A stretch of DNA of 64,000 nt, from positions 62,001 through 126,000 of the forward strand of contig CAMLJY010000003.1 of NCBI GenBank assembly GCA_946480465.1. Reading direction: 5' to 3'. The translations under genes were made by a program, and so were the position numbers. Below, in pieces: positions 16,181 to 25,822 of the stretch. Position 1 is the first letter of the stretch, and each line of letters starts with the position of its first letter. The notes below the pieces were generated by a model. It made no database searches, was not told where the DNA came from, and saw only the letters and a program-made list of their open reading frames with translations. Origin of the DNA: an uncultured Burkholderiales bacterium. GTDB taxonomy: Bacteria > Pseudomonadota > Gammaproteobacteria > Burkholderiales > Burkholderiaceae.

Positions 16181-17485
16181 ATGGACGTTGCGTTACTGGT
16201 TTTCCTGATCCTGCTGAACGGCCTCTTCGCCATGTCGGAGATGGCGTTGACCGCCGCGCGCAAGGCGCGCCTGGTGGCCTTGGCCGAGGCGGACGAATCC
16301 GGCGCGCAGGCCGCGATCGACCTGCACGACCATCCGACCAAGTTCCTGTCCACGGTGCAGATCGGCATCACGTCGATCGGCGTGCTCAACGGCATCGTCG
16401 GCGACGCCGCGTTCTCGCAGCCGCTGGCCGGCTGGCTGCTGGAGGTGGCGCCCATGAGCGCCCGCGTGGCCGCCATCACCGCCACCGCGCTGGTGGTGGT
16501 GATCATCACCTTCCTGACCATCATCTTCGGCGAGCTGGTGCCCAAGCGCCTGGGCCAGATGTACCCCGAGACCGTGGCGCGCCGCGTGGCCCGGCCCATG
16601 GAGTGGCTGTCCACCGCCACCCGGCCTTTCGTGTGGCTGCTGTCGGTGTGCACCGACACCACGCTGCGCATCCTCGGCATCCGGCAGGCGCCGTCGCGCC
16701 ACGTGACGGAAGAGGAAATCGCCGCCAGCCTGGAGGAGGGCGTCGAGACCGGCGTCATCGAGGCGCAGGAGCACCAGATGGTGCGCAACGTCTTCCGGCT
16801 GGATGACCGCCAGATCGGCTCCATGATGATTCCGCGGGCCGAAATCACCTGGCTGGACACCGGCGCGTCGATCAGCGAGCTGCTCGCGGTGATGGCCGAG
16901 CACGGCCGCTCCCGCTATCCCGTGTGCCGGGGCGGGCTGGACGACGTGGTGGGCCTGGTGGAAGCGCGTTCGCTGCTGCAGCCGCTGGCGCGCGGCGAGC
17001 AGCCGGACATCGCATCGCTGATGCAGCCGCCGGTGTTCGTGCCGGAGACGTTGTCCGGCATGGAGCTGCTGGAGCTGTTCCGCGCCACGGGCGCGGAGCT
17101 GGTCTTCGTCGTCGACGAATACGGTGCGGTGCAGGGCGTGATCACCGTGCGCGACGTGCTGGAGGCCATCACCGGCGAGTTCGTCACCCCGAGTGCGGAC
17201 GATGCCTGGGCCGTCCGCCGCGACGACGGCAGCTGGCTGATGGACGGCCTGATCCCGGTCACCGAGCTGAAGGACCGCCTTGAGCTGCGCGGCCTGCCCG
17301 AGGAAGACCGCGGCCGCTACAACACGCTGGCCGGCATGGTGATGCTGCTGCTGGGCCGGCTGCCGCGCACGGCCGATGTGGTGGAATGGGAGGCTTGGCG
17401 CTTCGAGGTGGTGGACCTCGATGGCAAGCGGATCGACAAGGTGCTGGTGTCCCGCACCGAACCCCCTGAAAGCGTGAACCCATGA
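16181..17485 (+). CDS. CNNM/CorC-type membrane protein (DUF21, CBS pair, CorC domain)
   Basis: A 434-residue inner-membrane protein of the 'hemolysin family' (YfjD/YtfL/PaeA group), which act in Mg2+, Co2+ or polyamine efflux or tolerance. The DUF21 domain (residues 1-190) has four membrane segments and the motif NGLFAMSEMALTAARKARL. Two CBS domains follow (about 205-330; MMIPRAEITWLD, FVVDEYGAVQGVITVRDVLE), then a CorC_HlyC domain to the end. It overlaps sapC by ATGA. The transported substrate cannot be told from sequence. Confidence 0.92.
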   Translation: MDVALLVFLILLNGLFAMSEMALTAARKARLVALAEADESGAQAAIDLHDHPTKFLSTVQIGITSIGVLNGIVGDAAFSQPLAGWLLEVAPMSARVAAITATALVVVIITFLTIIFGELVPKRLGQMYPETVARRVARPMEWLSTATRPFVWLLSVCTDTTLRILGIRQAPSRHVTEEEIAASLEEGVETGVIEAQEHQMVRNVFRLDDRQIGSMMIPRAEITWLDTGASISELLAVMAEHGRSRYPVCRGGLDDVVGLVEARSLLQPLARGEQPDIASLMQPPVFVPETLSGMELLELFRATGAELVFVVDEYGAVQGVITVRDVLEAITGEFVTPSADDAWAVRRDDGSWLMDGLIPVTELKDRLELRGLPEEDRGRYNTLAGMVMLLLGRLPRTADVVEWEAWRFEVVDLDGKRIDKVLVSRTEPPESVNP

Positions 17486-18258
17486 TCAACGAGAACCTGC
17501 ACAAGAAGCCGGCTGCGCTGGACCGCCAGAAGCACCGCAACCTGAAGCTCGACCGCAATGCGCGCGACATGACGCGCAGCAAGCAGCTGAATGCCTTCTT
17601 CGTCGCGGCAGGCGAGTTCGCCGAGGCGTGCAAGGACTACCCCATCGTCTGGGTGCCGGCCGGCCAGGACGCGCAGGGCAGGAAGCAGGTGGCGCCGATC
17701 GCGGTGTTCGGCCTGCAGCAGGGGCAGAACCTGTGCATCGACGCGGCCGACCGCTGGCGCGTGCGCTACGTGCCGGCCATGCTGCGCACCTACCCCTTCG
17801 CGATGGCGCGCACCAGCGAGACCGAGATGATGCTGTGCGTCGACGAGGACTGGATCGGCCTGTCCGAGTCCACCGGCGAGGCGCTGTTCAAGGACGACGG
17901 CACGCCCACCGAGCTGACGCTGGGCGTGCAGCAGCAGCTGGAGCAGCTGGAGATCGACATCGAGCGCACCCGCCGCTACGGCGAGAAGCTGGTCGAGCTG
18001 GGCCTGCTGCGCGACATGCAGTTCGAGGCCACGCTGCCGGACGGCCGCAAGATCCAGGTCAACGGCTTCCTGACGATCGACGGCGACAAGCTGAACCAGC
18101 TGTCCGACGCGCAGATGCTGGACCTGGCCCGCACCGGCCTGTTCGGCCTGATCCATGCGCACCAGATCTCGCTGTCGAACATGTCGCGCCTGGCCGAATG
18201 GCAGGCCGAGCGCGAAGCAGGCCAGCCGACGCCGGCGCCCGCCGCTCCGGCGGCCTGA
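17482..18258 (+). CDS. SapC family protein
   Basis: A 258-residue protein of the SapC family, named after a Campylobacter S-layer-associated gene; the molecular function is not established. The typical core is present: YPIVWVPA, a hydrophobic-aromatic middle (VPAMLRTYPFAM), LCVDEDW, GEALFKDDG, and a C-terminal part resembling a DNA- or protein-binding helix set (LLRDMQFEATLPDGRKIQVNG). Translationally coupled to the CNNM-type gene by ATGA and followed by a terminator. Confidence 0.88.
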   Translation: MINENLHKKPAALDRQKHRNLKLDRNARDMTRSKQLNAFFVAAGEFAEACKDYPIVWVPAGQDAQGRKQVAPIAVFGLQQGQNLCIDAADRWRVRYVPAMLRTYPFAMARTSETEMMLCVDEDWIGLSESTGEALFKDDGTPTELTLGVQQQLEQLEIDIERTRRYGEKLVELGLLRDMQFEATLPDGRKIQVNGFLTIDGDKLNQLSDAQMLDLARTGLFGLIHAHQISLSNMSRLAEWQAEREAGQPTPAPAAPAA

Positions 18259-18298
18259 CGCGCCGGAACACTTCACAGGCCCTCAGCCGGCCCCCCGC

Positions 18299-18332
18299 AC
18301 GCCCGCCCCGGCCCTGCCGCGGCGGGCGTTTC
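18299..18332 (+). terminator. terminator-like hairpin after sapC
   Basis: A perfect 9-bp stem (ACGCCCGCC at 18299-18307, GGCGGGCGT at 18321-18329) with a 13-nt loop, followed by TTTCGCTT (18329-18336), a weak U-tract. Located 40 bases after the sapC stop. Confidence 0.6.
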
Positions 18333-18479
18333 GCTTGAGGCCGCCGCTGACCGCGCGAGCCATGCCGGCCTGCGATAGCTGCTATGGGGCGATACGGCGG
18401 CCAACCCCGGGGCGTTCCGGGGCGACGGCCGCGGAGCGCGCTTCCACAATGGCTGCTCACCGCGAAGGAAATCCGCCCG

Positions 18480-18560
18480 ATGAGCAGCCGCAGCACGCCG
18501 CCCTTCCGCGCGGCCAAGCTGCGGCTGGTGGTGGAAACCGCGCGCGAGGCCTGGGGGTGA
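18480..18560 (+). other. possible 26-residue leader peptide or gene stub upstream of dctP
   Basis: The 427-base gap 18259-18684 holds the sapC terminator and little else apart from this short frame. GAAGGAAA lies 8 bases before an ATG that encodes MSSRSTPPFRAAKLRLVVET and six more residues, then TGA. The start context is good, but the product matches nothing I know. It could be the 5' stub of a deleted gene, a leader peptide for the TRAP operon, or chance. Confidence 0.25.
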
Positions 18561-18684
18561 GCCCGGCGGCGACCCCGCCGCGCGGACGGCAGTGCCAGCG
18601 TTTTCACGCATCCCGGCACGTCCGGCAGCCACCGATGATGGCCGCGTCCAACGCGCCCGATCGAACATCAGAAGGAGACGTCGT

Positions 18685-19716
18685 ATGAAATCGCTGCTTC
18701 GCTCTACGCTCGCGCTGGCCGCGGGCCTGGCCCTGTCCGCCGCTGCGCAGGCGCAGGACGTGACGCTGAAGTTCCACCACATCTGGAACACGCAGGCCAT
18801 GGCCTCGGTGCAGGTCATCACGCCCTGGTGCGACAAGATCGCCAAGGAATCGGCCAACAAGCTGAAGTGCCAAGTCTTCCCGGCGATGTCGATGGGCGGC
18901 ACGCCGCCGCAGCTGGTGGACCAGGTGAAGGACGGCGTGGCCGACCTCGTCATCACGCTGCCGGGCTACACCGCGGGCCGCTTCCCGGCGCTGGAGGTGT
19001 TCGAGCTGCCCTTCATGACCAACTCGGCCGAGGCCGGCGCGCGCGCCGCCTGGGACTACCTGCAGAAGTACGCGCTGAAGGAATTCCCCGGCACCAGAAT
19101 CCTCGCGATCTGGGTGCATGACGAAGGCTACGTGCACACCCGCGAGAGGCCGGTGAAGACGCTGGCCGACTTCAAGGGCCTGAAGATGCGTGCGCCGACG
19201 CGGCAGACCAACAAGCTGCTGGCGGCGCTGGGCGCCTCCCCCGTCGGCATGCCGCTGCCGGCCGTCGTGGATGCGGTGAGCAAGGGCACCATCGACGGCT
19301 TCCTGCTGCCCTGGGAGGTCATGCCCTCGCTGAAGCTGCACGAGATGGTCAAGTTCCACAGCGAGACCGATCCCTCCCGCCCGGCGCTGTACAGCGCGGT
19401 CTTCGTCTTCGCGATGAACCAGGCGAAGTACGACGCGCTGCCGGCCGACCTGAAGAAGGTGATCGATGCCAACAGCGGTCCGCAGCTGTCGCAGGACATC
19501 GGCAAGACCTGGGACGCCAGCCAGGCCGCCGGCCGCAAGCTGGCGCAGGACCGCGGCAACAGCTTCTACATGATTCCCGCGTCCGAGCTGCAGAACTGGG
19601 TGCAGGCCTCGCAGCCGCTGTACCGCGACTTCGTGAGCGACATGGACAAGAAGGGCCTGCCCGGCCAGCAGATGCTGCAGGACGCCCGCGAACTGCTGCA
19701 GAAGTACAAGAAATAG
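18685..19716 (+). CDS. dctP: TRAP transporter substrate-binding protein (DctP type)
   Basis: A periplasmic solute receptor of 343 residues. GAAGGAGA precedes ATG 18685, and a clear signal peptide ends at AQA (about residue 27). The DctP fold features are present: HHIWNTQAM at the mature N-terminus, MRAPTRQTNKLL with the conserved Arg that salt-bridges a carboxylate ligand, and GTIDGFLLPWEV. The ligand is therefore probably an organic acid, but the exact substrate is not readable. First gene of dctP-dctQ-dctM. Confidence 0.94.
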   Translation: MKSLLRSTLALAAGLALSAAAQAQDVTLKFHHIWNTQAMASVQVITPWCDKIAKESANKLKCQVFPAMSMGGTPPQLVDQVKDGVADLVITLPGYTAGRFPALEVFELPFMTNSAEAGARAAWDYLQKYALKEFPGTRILAIWVHDEGYVHTRERPVKTLADFKGLKMRAPTRQTNKLLAALGASPVGMPLPAVVDAVSKGTIDGFLLPWEVMPSLKLHEMVKFHSETDPSRPALYSAVFVFAMNQAKYDALPADLKKVIDANSGPQLSQDIGKTWDASQAAGRKLAQDRGNSFYMIPASELQNWVQASQPLYRDFVSDMDKKGLPGQQMLQDARELLQKYKK

Positions 19717-20213
19717 TGCGGTCCTTCCTCGTGCCGCTGGCTCGCCGCTTCGCGTTCGCCGGCGGTCTGGCCGCCTGCGGGCTGGCGCTGATGACCGTGG
19801 CCAGCATCGGCGGCCGTGCGCTGTTCAGCACGCCCATCCCCGGTGACGTGGAGCTGGTCCAGGTCGGCATCGCGCTGTGCATCTCGCTGTGCCTGCCGTG
19901 GTGCCAGCTGCACGGCGCCAACATGATCGTGGACTTCTTCACCCAGGGCTTCAGGCCGCGGGTGAACCGGGTGCTGGACGGCATCGGCGCGCTGCTGCTG
20001 GCGCTGATGTGCGCGCTGCTGTCCGTGCGCACCGCGGCCGGCGCGGTGGCGGTTCACGCGGCCGACGAGCAGACCATGATCCTCGGCCTGCCGATGTGGT
20101 GGGCCTACGCGATGCTGGCGCCCGGCTTGGCGCTGACGGCGGTGATCGGCGTGTGGCAGGCCGGGCGCCTGCTGCGGGGCCTGCCCGCGCTGCCCGAGCA
20201 GGAGAAACCTTGA
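19716..20213 (+). CDS. dctQ: TRAP transporter small permease (DctQ type)
   Basis: A 165-residue membrane protein with four helices. It starts at a GTG whose first base is the last base of the dctP stop (TAGTG). The motif around residues 40-75 (GDVELVQVGIALCISLCLPWCQLHGANMIVD) is characteristic of DctQ. It joins with DctM to form the Na+-dependent TRAP permease. Confidence 0.92.
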   Translation: MRSFLVPLARRFAFAGGLAACGLALMTVASIGGRALFSTPIPGDVELVQVGIALCISLCLPWCQLHGANMIVDFFTQGFRPRVNRVLDGIGALLLALMCALLSVRTAAGAVAVHAADEQTMILGLPMWWAYAMLAPGLALTAVIGVWQAGRLLRGLPALPEQEKP

Positions 20214-21535
20214 ACCCGACCGCGATCGGTTTGCTGATGTTCGCGGGGATGTTGGCGCTGATGGCGCTGCGCATCCCCATCGCGGCGGCCATGTTCATTC
20301 CCGGCGCCCTCGGCTACTGGGCGCTGGCCAACGACATGGCGCTGCTGAACCTGCTGAAGGGCAGCGCCGTGGCGCGGCTGACGGTGTACGACCTGTCGGT
20401 GATTCCGCTCTTCCTGCTGATGGGCCAGTTCGCGACCCAGGGCGGCCTGTCGCGCGCGCTGTTCCAGGCGGCCGCGGCTTTCGTCGGCCACATCCGCGGC
20501 GGGCTGGCGATGGCATCGGTGCTGTCGGCGGCGGCCTTTGGTGCGGTGTGCGGCTCGTCGGTGGCCACCTCGGCCACGATCACCCAGGTGGCCTACCCGG
20601 AGATGAAGGCGCACGGCTACCACGGCCGCCTCACCACCGCGGCGCTGGCCAGCGCCGGCACGCTGGGCATCCTGATCCCGCCGTCGGTGCCGCTGGTGGT
20701 CTACGCCATCCTGACCGAGCAGAACGTGGCCAAGCTGTTCGCGGCAGCGATGCTGCCGGGCCTGCTCGCGGTGATCGGCTACATCGCCGTCATCGCCGTG
20801 TGGTGCCGCGTCAAGCCGGAACTGGCGCCGCCCAGCGAACGCACGCCGTGGCCGCAGCGCTGGCGCGCGCTGCTGGGCATCTGGCCGATCATGGTGATCT
20901 TCGTCGTCGTCTTCGGCGGCATCTACCGCGGCATCTTCTCGCCCACGGAGGGCGCGGCGGTTGGCGCGGTGGGCACCTTCATCGCGGCGGTGGCGCGGCG
21001 CGAGCTGACGCTGGAAGGCATCCGCCGCAGCTTCCTCGGCACCGCCGAGACCTCGGCCATGGTGTTCATGATCTTCCTGGGCGCCGACATGATGAATTCC
21101 GCGCTGGCGCTGACGCAGATGCCGGCGCGCCTGGCGGAATGGGTGGGCCACCTGCAGGTCGCGCCGCTGGCCATCGTCGGCGCGATCCTGTTCGGCTACA
21201 TCGTGCTGGGCTGCGTGATGGACGAGCTGTCGATGATGCTGCTGACCATCCCCGTCATCTTCCCGACCGTGATGTCGCTGGACCTCTTCGGCCTGGCGCC
21301 CGATGCCAAGGCCATCTGGTTCGGCATCCTGGTGCTGATGACGGTGGGCATCGGCCTCACGGCGCCGCCGGTGGGGCTGAACGTCTACGTCGTCAACGGC
21401 ATCGCACGCGACGTGCCGATGAGCGAGACCTACAAGGGCGTGCTGCCCTTCGTCGCGACCGACGTGCTGCGCATGCTGGTGCTGATGTTCTTCCCCGCGC
21501 TGACGCTGTCGTTCGTGAACCTGTTCTTCCGGTAG
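20210..21535 (+). CDS. dctM: TRAP transporter large permease (DctM type)
   Basis: An inner-membrane permease of about 441 residues. The start is taken as TTG 20210, overlapping the dctQ stop (TTGA) with AGGAG just upstream; ATG 20237 is the alternative. Typical DctM segments are present: VIPLFLLMGQFATQGGLSR, CGSSVATSATITQVAYPEM and the C-terminal TVGIGLTAPPVGLNVYVVNG. It completes the TRAP system. Confidence 0.94.
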   Translation: MNPTAIGLLMFAGMLALMALRIPIAAAMFIPGALGYWALANDMALLNLLKGSAVARLTVYDLSVIPLFLLMGQFATQGGLSRALFQAAAAFVGHIRGGLAMASVLSAAAFGAVCGSSVATSATITQVAYPEMKAHGYHGRLTTAALASAGTLGILIPPSVPLVVYAILTEQNVAKLFAAAMLPGLLAVIGYIAVIAVWCRVKPELAPPSERTPWPQRWRALLGIWPIMVIFVVVFGGIYRGIFSPTEGAAVGAVGTFIAAVARRELTLEGIRRSFLGTAETSAMVFMIFLGADMMNSALALTQMPARLAEWVGHLQVAPLAIVGAILFGYIVLGCVMDELSMMLLTIPVIFPTVMSLDLFGLAPDAKAIWFGILVLMTVGIGLTAPPVGLNVYVVNGIARDVPMSETYKGVLPFVATDVLRMLVLMFFPALTLSFVNLFFR

Positions 21536-21571
21536 CAGGCCGCGGCGCATTCACCGAAGCGGAGAGCCCTG

Positions 21572-21757
21572 ATGTCCGACGCCCTGATCCTCACCGCCAC
21601 CGATGGCGCCGTGCGCACGCTGACGCTGAACCGCCCGCAGGCACTGAACAGCCTCACCGGCGAGATGCACGCCCCGCTGCGCGGTCGCCATGCCGTCATC
21701 AGCCGGGTGATGTGGCAAATGGGCGGACTGGGGTCGATGCTCGGCCATTTCCGGTGA
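21572..21757 (+). pseudogene. 5' stub of an enoyl-CoA hydratase gene
   Basis: A proper start (ATG at 21572) encodes about 37 residues of a crotonase N-terminus (TLTLNRPQALNSLTGEMHA is diagnostic). The similarity ends abruptly at about 21682. The frame then runs through unrelated sequence to a stop at 21757, with no oxyanion-hole or catalytic region anywhere nearby. The rest of the gene is gone. The unrelated part (about 21690-21780) may be the edge of an insertion element, though no terminal repeat can be shown. The lost gene probably belonged to the TRAP operon as an acyl-CoA catabolic partner. Confidence 0.8.
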
Positions 21758-21817
21758 TGATCGGGGGACCGGGCATGCCGATTGCCTGGGCCGCCCCAAA
21801 TCCAGGAGACATCGACG

Positions 21818-24800
21818 ATGGCTGCCATTGACAACTTCAGCCCGACCGCGCAATCCGTGATCCGGATGTTCGCCTACCCCTTTCGCGCCGCGGCCACCGG
21901 CGACCTGGTGAGCTGGTTCGCCGCCGAACGGGCGCAGGGCGTGACCGCCGCGCAGCAGCTGGACTTCCTGTTCAACCTGGCGGTGCCGGGGTCGCCCTTC
22001 ACCGCCTATGCCGCCACCAGCAGCAACACCGCCTTCGTCACCGCACTGGTCGACAACCTGACGCACACCACGGGCATCTCCGCGCAGACCAAGGCCGGGT
22101 GGGTGCAGCTGCTGGTGCCGGAGGTGCCGGCCTTTCCGTCGCGCGGGGCCTTCACCGTCTTCGTGATGGACTACATCGCCGCCTACGACGGCGACAACGC
22201 CGACCTGCTGGCCTTGAAGGCGGAGGTCAGCGCCCGCACCGAGACTGCGGCAGCCTTCGCGCAGTCCGGCCCCGGCGCGGTCTACGACGGCCAGGGCTGG
22301 TCGCAGCTGCTGGCCCCGCAGGAGCCGCCGCCCGAGCCCACCTACGCGCTGACGAGCAGCACGCTCACCGCCAACGAAGGCGGCAACGTCACCTTCACGC
22401 TGCAGACGACCAATGTGGCGGCCGGCACCTCGCTGCCCTACACCTTGAGCGGCACCGGCATCACCGCCGCCGACGTGGCCGGGGGGCTGCTGAGCGGCAT
22501 GGTCACCATCAACTCCAGCGGCGTGGGCACGGTCACCGTCACGCTGGCCAGCGACGCGGCCACCGAGGGCGGCGAGACGCTGCGCATGACCATCGGCAGC
22601 AACCTCGCGCACCGCGACGTCACCGTCAACGACACCAGCACCGCGCCGCTGCAGCCCACCTACGCGCTGGCCGCGAGTGCCGCCACCGTCAACGAGGGCT
22701 CGACGGTCAGCTTCACGCTCACGACGACGCACCTCGCCGCCGGCACGGTGATCAACTATGCGCTGTCCGGCATCACCGCGGACGACCTCGCCTCCGGCAC
22801 GCTCACCGGCTCCTTCATCGTCAACGACCAGGGCCTGGGCACGATCATGGTGGCGCTGAAGGCCGACCAGCTCACCGAAGGTGCCGAGACGCTGACGGTC
22901 AACCTGAGCGGCAACCTCGCTTCGGCCCAGACCACGGTGCAGGACACCAGCACCACGCCGCCGCCGCTGGGCACGCCGGACACCGTGCTGATCGCCGATG
23001 CGATGAACAACAACAATGCCCACGCGCCGGGATCGCCCGCCGAGGGCGAGATCCCGATCAACACCTACCTGACCTACGACCTGCTGAACCAGGGCGGCAT
23101 CGACGACACGCGCATGACCATCGTCGGGCTGAAGGCGACGAATGGCGTGGCCGGCGCGCCGCTGGACCCGACGAACCAGAGCGCCGACCGCGGCAACATC
23201 CCGCAGGTCAGCAACCAGACGCTCTACACCTTCGATCTGGGGCTGCAGAAGGACCGGGTCGACTACAGCGCCGAGTCCGGCAAGATCGTGGCCGTGGTGA
23301 CGAGCGAGGCACCGGCCAACACGCTGTACGTGCTGGTCAACGACGACGCCGTCGATGAGGCCTTCAACGGCGGCACCGACCGGCTGGACACGCTGATCAA
23401 CGTCGAGGAAGTGGTCGCCTCCAAGGGCGGCGGCGTGCTGGACCTGACGAACTCCGGCCGGGACTGGCTGGTCAGCTTCAGCCGCGGCTTCAGCAGCCCG
23501 GCCGACGTCGACACCACCACCGACCGCGCGCTGCACCGCGTCGAATTGAGCGACCTGCTGAGCGGGGCGCTGCACACGATGCAGTTCTTCGAGGCGCGCG
23601 ACGCCGGCGGCAGCGGCACGCTGACGGTGCCCACCGCCGCCTGGAACAGCGTGCAGGGCAGTGACCGCAACGAAACCCTGGTCTTCACGAGTTATGAATC
23701 GACCGATGCGCGCGTCAACACGCTGCGCGGCGGCAGCAACACCGTCAAGTTCAACGACCTGACGCGCAGCATCCTGGTCGACGTGGCCATCACGCCCTGG
23801 GTGCCCAGCACCAGCCTGGCCGACGACACCAACGGCAGCGGCCGCGTCACCGCCACCACCAGCTTCACGAATGGCGACGGCACCACGCTGCTCAGCGGTG
23901 CCACCAACGTCAGCAGCTCGCACACGCCGGACAACGGCGTGGCCTCCGGCATCCTGAAGCTGTCCGCCTCCCAGGATGCGGAGGACGCGCTGGGCTTCAC
24001 CGGCACGGGGCAGGCCAAGGTGATCACGCTGGGCGGCTCGGTCGGCGGGGTGGACACCGTGTCGGCGCGGCTCGTGGGCAGCAACACCAACACCGCGCTG
24101 GAGGTCACCGGCTTCGAGTTCCTGCGCGACAACGGCGCCTCCGACGACCTGTACGTGATCGAGAACGTCTTCAAGGCCACGCAGGGCCACCCGCGGCTGA
24201 CCGATGGCGCGGGCAACGACCACGACGCCGTCAAGCTCGCCAACGAGGCGATGGGTTCGGCCGCGGTCGGCGGTGCGGTCGGCACGGTGAGCCTGACCTC
24301 GCTGAACGGCGCGGCGCCCGGCTTCAACGTCGACTTCGACGTGCTCGACCTCAGCGCCGTCACCTCGCCGGGGCTGCAGGTCGGCGGCACGGCGGGCACC
24401 GACGACGAGCTGGTGGTGGGCACGCTGGCCAGCATCGGCGGCACGACGCTCTTCGAGTCGCTGGTGCTGACCAACAACTCCACCGACAAGGGCACGGCGC
24501 TGACGCTGGACCTGGACGCCGGCGTGCTGAAGGCCGGCGGCACCACCGCCTTCGGCTACACCGGCTCGGTGCTGAGTGCCGGCGGCCTGGTCTTCGGCAC
24601 CGCGGGCCAGGCGGCGCTGGTGAACCCGGTGTCGGTGAGCCTGAACCTGACGGTGACCGACAGCAGTGTCGGCGCCGGTGCCACCGTGTGGGGCGGCGCG
24701 GCGGCCGACCTGATCACCGGCGGCGCCGGCAACGACACGCTGCGCGGCGGCGGCGGCAACGACACGCTGGATGGCGGCGTGCCGCCGGCCGGCACCTCGT

Positions 24801-25684
24801 TCGGCGAGACCTGGCACTTCACCATCGCCGGCACGCCGGATGGGGTGACGGCCGCGGCCAACCGCATCACGATCGCGATGACCATCGACGGCACCGCCCT
24901 GACGCTGACCGAGGCCGCGGTGGCCGACACGTCCTACGGCGACGGCAACGGCGCCGTGGTCGACGGTGCGTCCACCACGGTCATCGGCACCGCGATGGCC
25001 GGGCTGATCAACGCCAACCTGGCCGCGATCAACGCCGGCCCCGGCACCGGCACGCTCACTGGCGCCACCTTCGACAGCAGCAGCGGCGTCGTGCGCCTGA
25101 GCTTCATGGCCGGCGTCGACGCCAACGACGCCGTGACCTTCGTGCTCAACAGCGGCGCGGGGCCGGACGGCGGCAACTTCAGCCTGTCGGCGGGCGTCAA
25201 CGTCAATGGCGGCAACGGCGGCCAGGACACCTTCGTGTTCGAGAAGACGGCGCTGGCCAACGGCTCGGACGTGCTGCTGAACTTCACCGCCGGCTCGGAC
25301 AAGCTCGACGTGCGCGGCTTCGCCGGTGCGCCCATCGCCGCTGCCGGCGCGCACATCAACGCGGCCACCGGCGGCAGCTTCACCGGCGTGGCGACGACGG
25401 CGGAGTTCATCTACAACAAGCCGTCGGGGCAGCTGTCGGTGGTCGATTTCGCCACCGGCGCGACGGCCGGCAAGTTCGTGCTGGGCGACGGGCAGCGCAG
25501 CGTCGTCGCGGTCACGGCCGATCCCACCGGCGCGCGCGGCGACGCCACCCATTCCACGGTGTCGCTGTACTTCGTCGAGAACGGCGCGGCGGCCGGGTTG
25601 TCCGACCTGAGCGTTGCGCTGGTCGCCACCATCAGCGGGCCGCAGGAGCTGACGCTGGCGGAGATCTTCACCGCGCTGAGCTGA
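21818..25684 (+). CDS. large Calx-beta/RTX secreted protein, S-layer- or adhesin-like
   Basis: About 1288 residues; CAGGAG precedes ATG 21818. There is no signal peptide. An N-terminal helical domain (residues 1-165, FSPTAQSVIRMFAYPFRAA...) resembles modules found at the ends of other RTX/S-layer proteins. Two Calx-beta domains follow (about 172-275 and 282-385; NEGGNVTFTL, NEGSTVSFTL). Then comes a long beta-rich, Gly/Thr/Asn-rich region, a short RTX nonapeptide run (GGAGNDTLRGGGGNDTLDGG), and a C-terminal domain (DTFVFEKTALANGSDVLLNF) of the type found in type I-secreted proteins. Very low Cys. Most likely a cell-surface or released structural protein; the exporter is not in the window. Confidence 0.88.
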   Translation: MAAIDNFSPTAQSVIRMFAYPFRAAATGDLVSWFAAERAQGVTAAQQLDFLFNLAVPGSPFTAYAATSSNTAFVTALVDNLTHTTGISAQTKAGWVQLLVPEVPAFPSRGAFTVFVMDYIAAYDGDNADLLALKAEVSARTETAAAFAQSGPGAVYDGQGWSQLLAPQEPPPEPTYALTSSTLTANEGGNVTFTLQTTNVAAGTSLPYTLSGTGITAADVAGGLLSGMVTINSSGVGTVTVTLASDAATEGGETLRMTIGSNLAHRDVTVNDTSTAPLQPTYALAASAATVNEGSTVSFTLTTTHLAAGTVINYALSGITADDLASGTLTGSFIVNDQGLGTIMVALKADQLTEGAETLTVNLSGNLASAQTTVQDTSTTPPPLGTPDTVLIADAMNNNNAHAPGSPAEGEIPINTYLTYDLLNQGGIDDTRMTIVGLKATNGVAGAPLDPTNQSADRGNIPQVSNQTLYTFDLGLQKDRVDYSAESGKIVAVVTSEAPANTLYVLVNDDAVDEAFNGGTDRLDTLINVEEVVASKGGGVLDLTNSGRDWLVSFSRGFSSPADVDTTTDRALHRVELSDLLSGALHTMQFFEARDAGGSGTLTVPTAAWNSVQGSDRNETLVFTSYESTDARVNTLRGGSNTVKFNDLTRSILVDVAITPWVPSTSLADDTNGSGRVTATTSFTNGDGTTLLSGATNVSSSHTPDNGVASGILKLSASQDAEDALGFTGTGQAKVITLGGSVGGVDTVSARLVGSNTNTALEVTGFEFLRDNGASDDLYVIENVFKATQGHPRLTDGAGNDHDAVKLANEAMGSAAVGGAVGTVSLTSLNGAAPGFNVDFDVLDLSAVTSPGLQVGGTAGTDDELVVGTLASIGGTTLFESLVLTNNSTDKGTALTLDLDAGVLKAGGTTAFGYTGSVLSAGGLVFGTAGQAALVNPVSVSLNLTVTDSSVGAGATVWGGAAADLITGGAGNDTLRGGGGNDTLDGGVPPAGTSFGETWHFTIAGTPDGVTAAANRITIAMTIDGTALTLTEAAVADTSYGDGNGAVVDGASTTVIGTAMAGLINANLAAINAGPGTGTLTGATFDSSSGVVRLSFMAGVDANDAVTFVLNSGAGPDGGNFSLSAGVNVNGGNGGQDTFVFEKTALANGSDVLLNFTAGSDKLDVRGFAGAPIAAAGAHINAATGGSFTGVATTAEFIYNKPSGQLSVVDFATGATAGKFVLGDGQRSVVAVTADPTGARGDATHSTVSLYFVENGAAAGLSDLSVALVATISGPQELTLAEIFTALS

Positions 25685-25822
25685 TCGCGCGGGCCGTGCC
25701 CGGCCGCCGGCACCGGCGCGCGGCCGCCGCCACTCGGTGATTTCCCCCGGCGACAAGGCCGGCCGGACGCCGCAGCATCGCGGGCGTCTGGCGGCCCATT
25801 GGCGGCCGGGGGAGCGGGTGGC

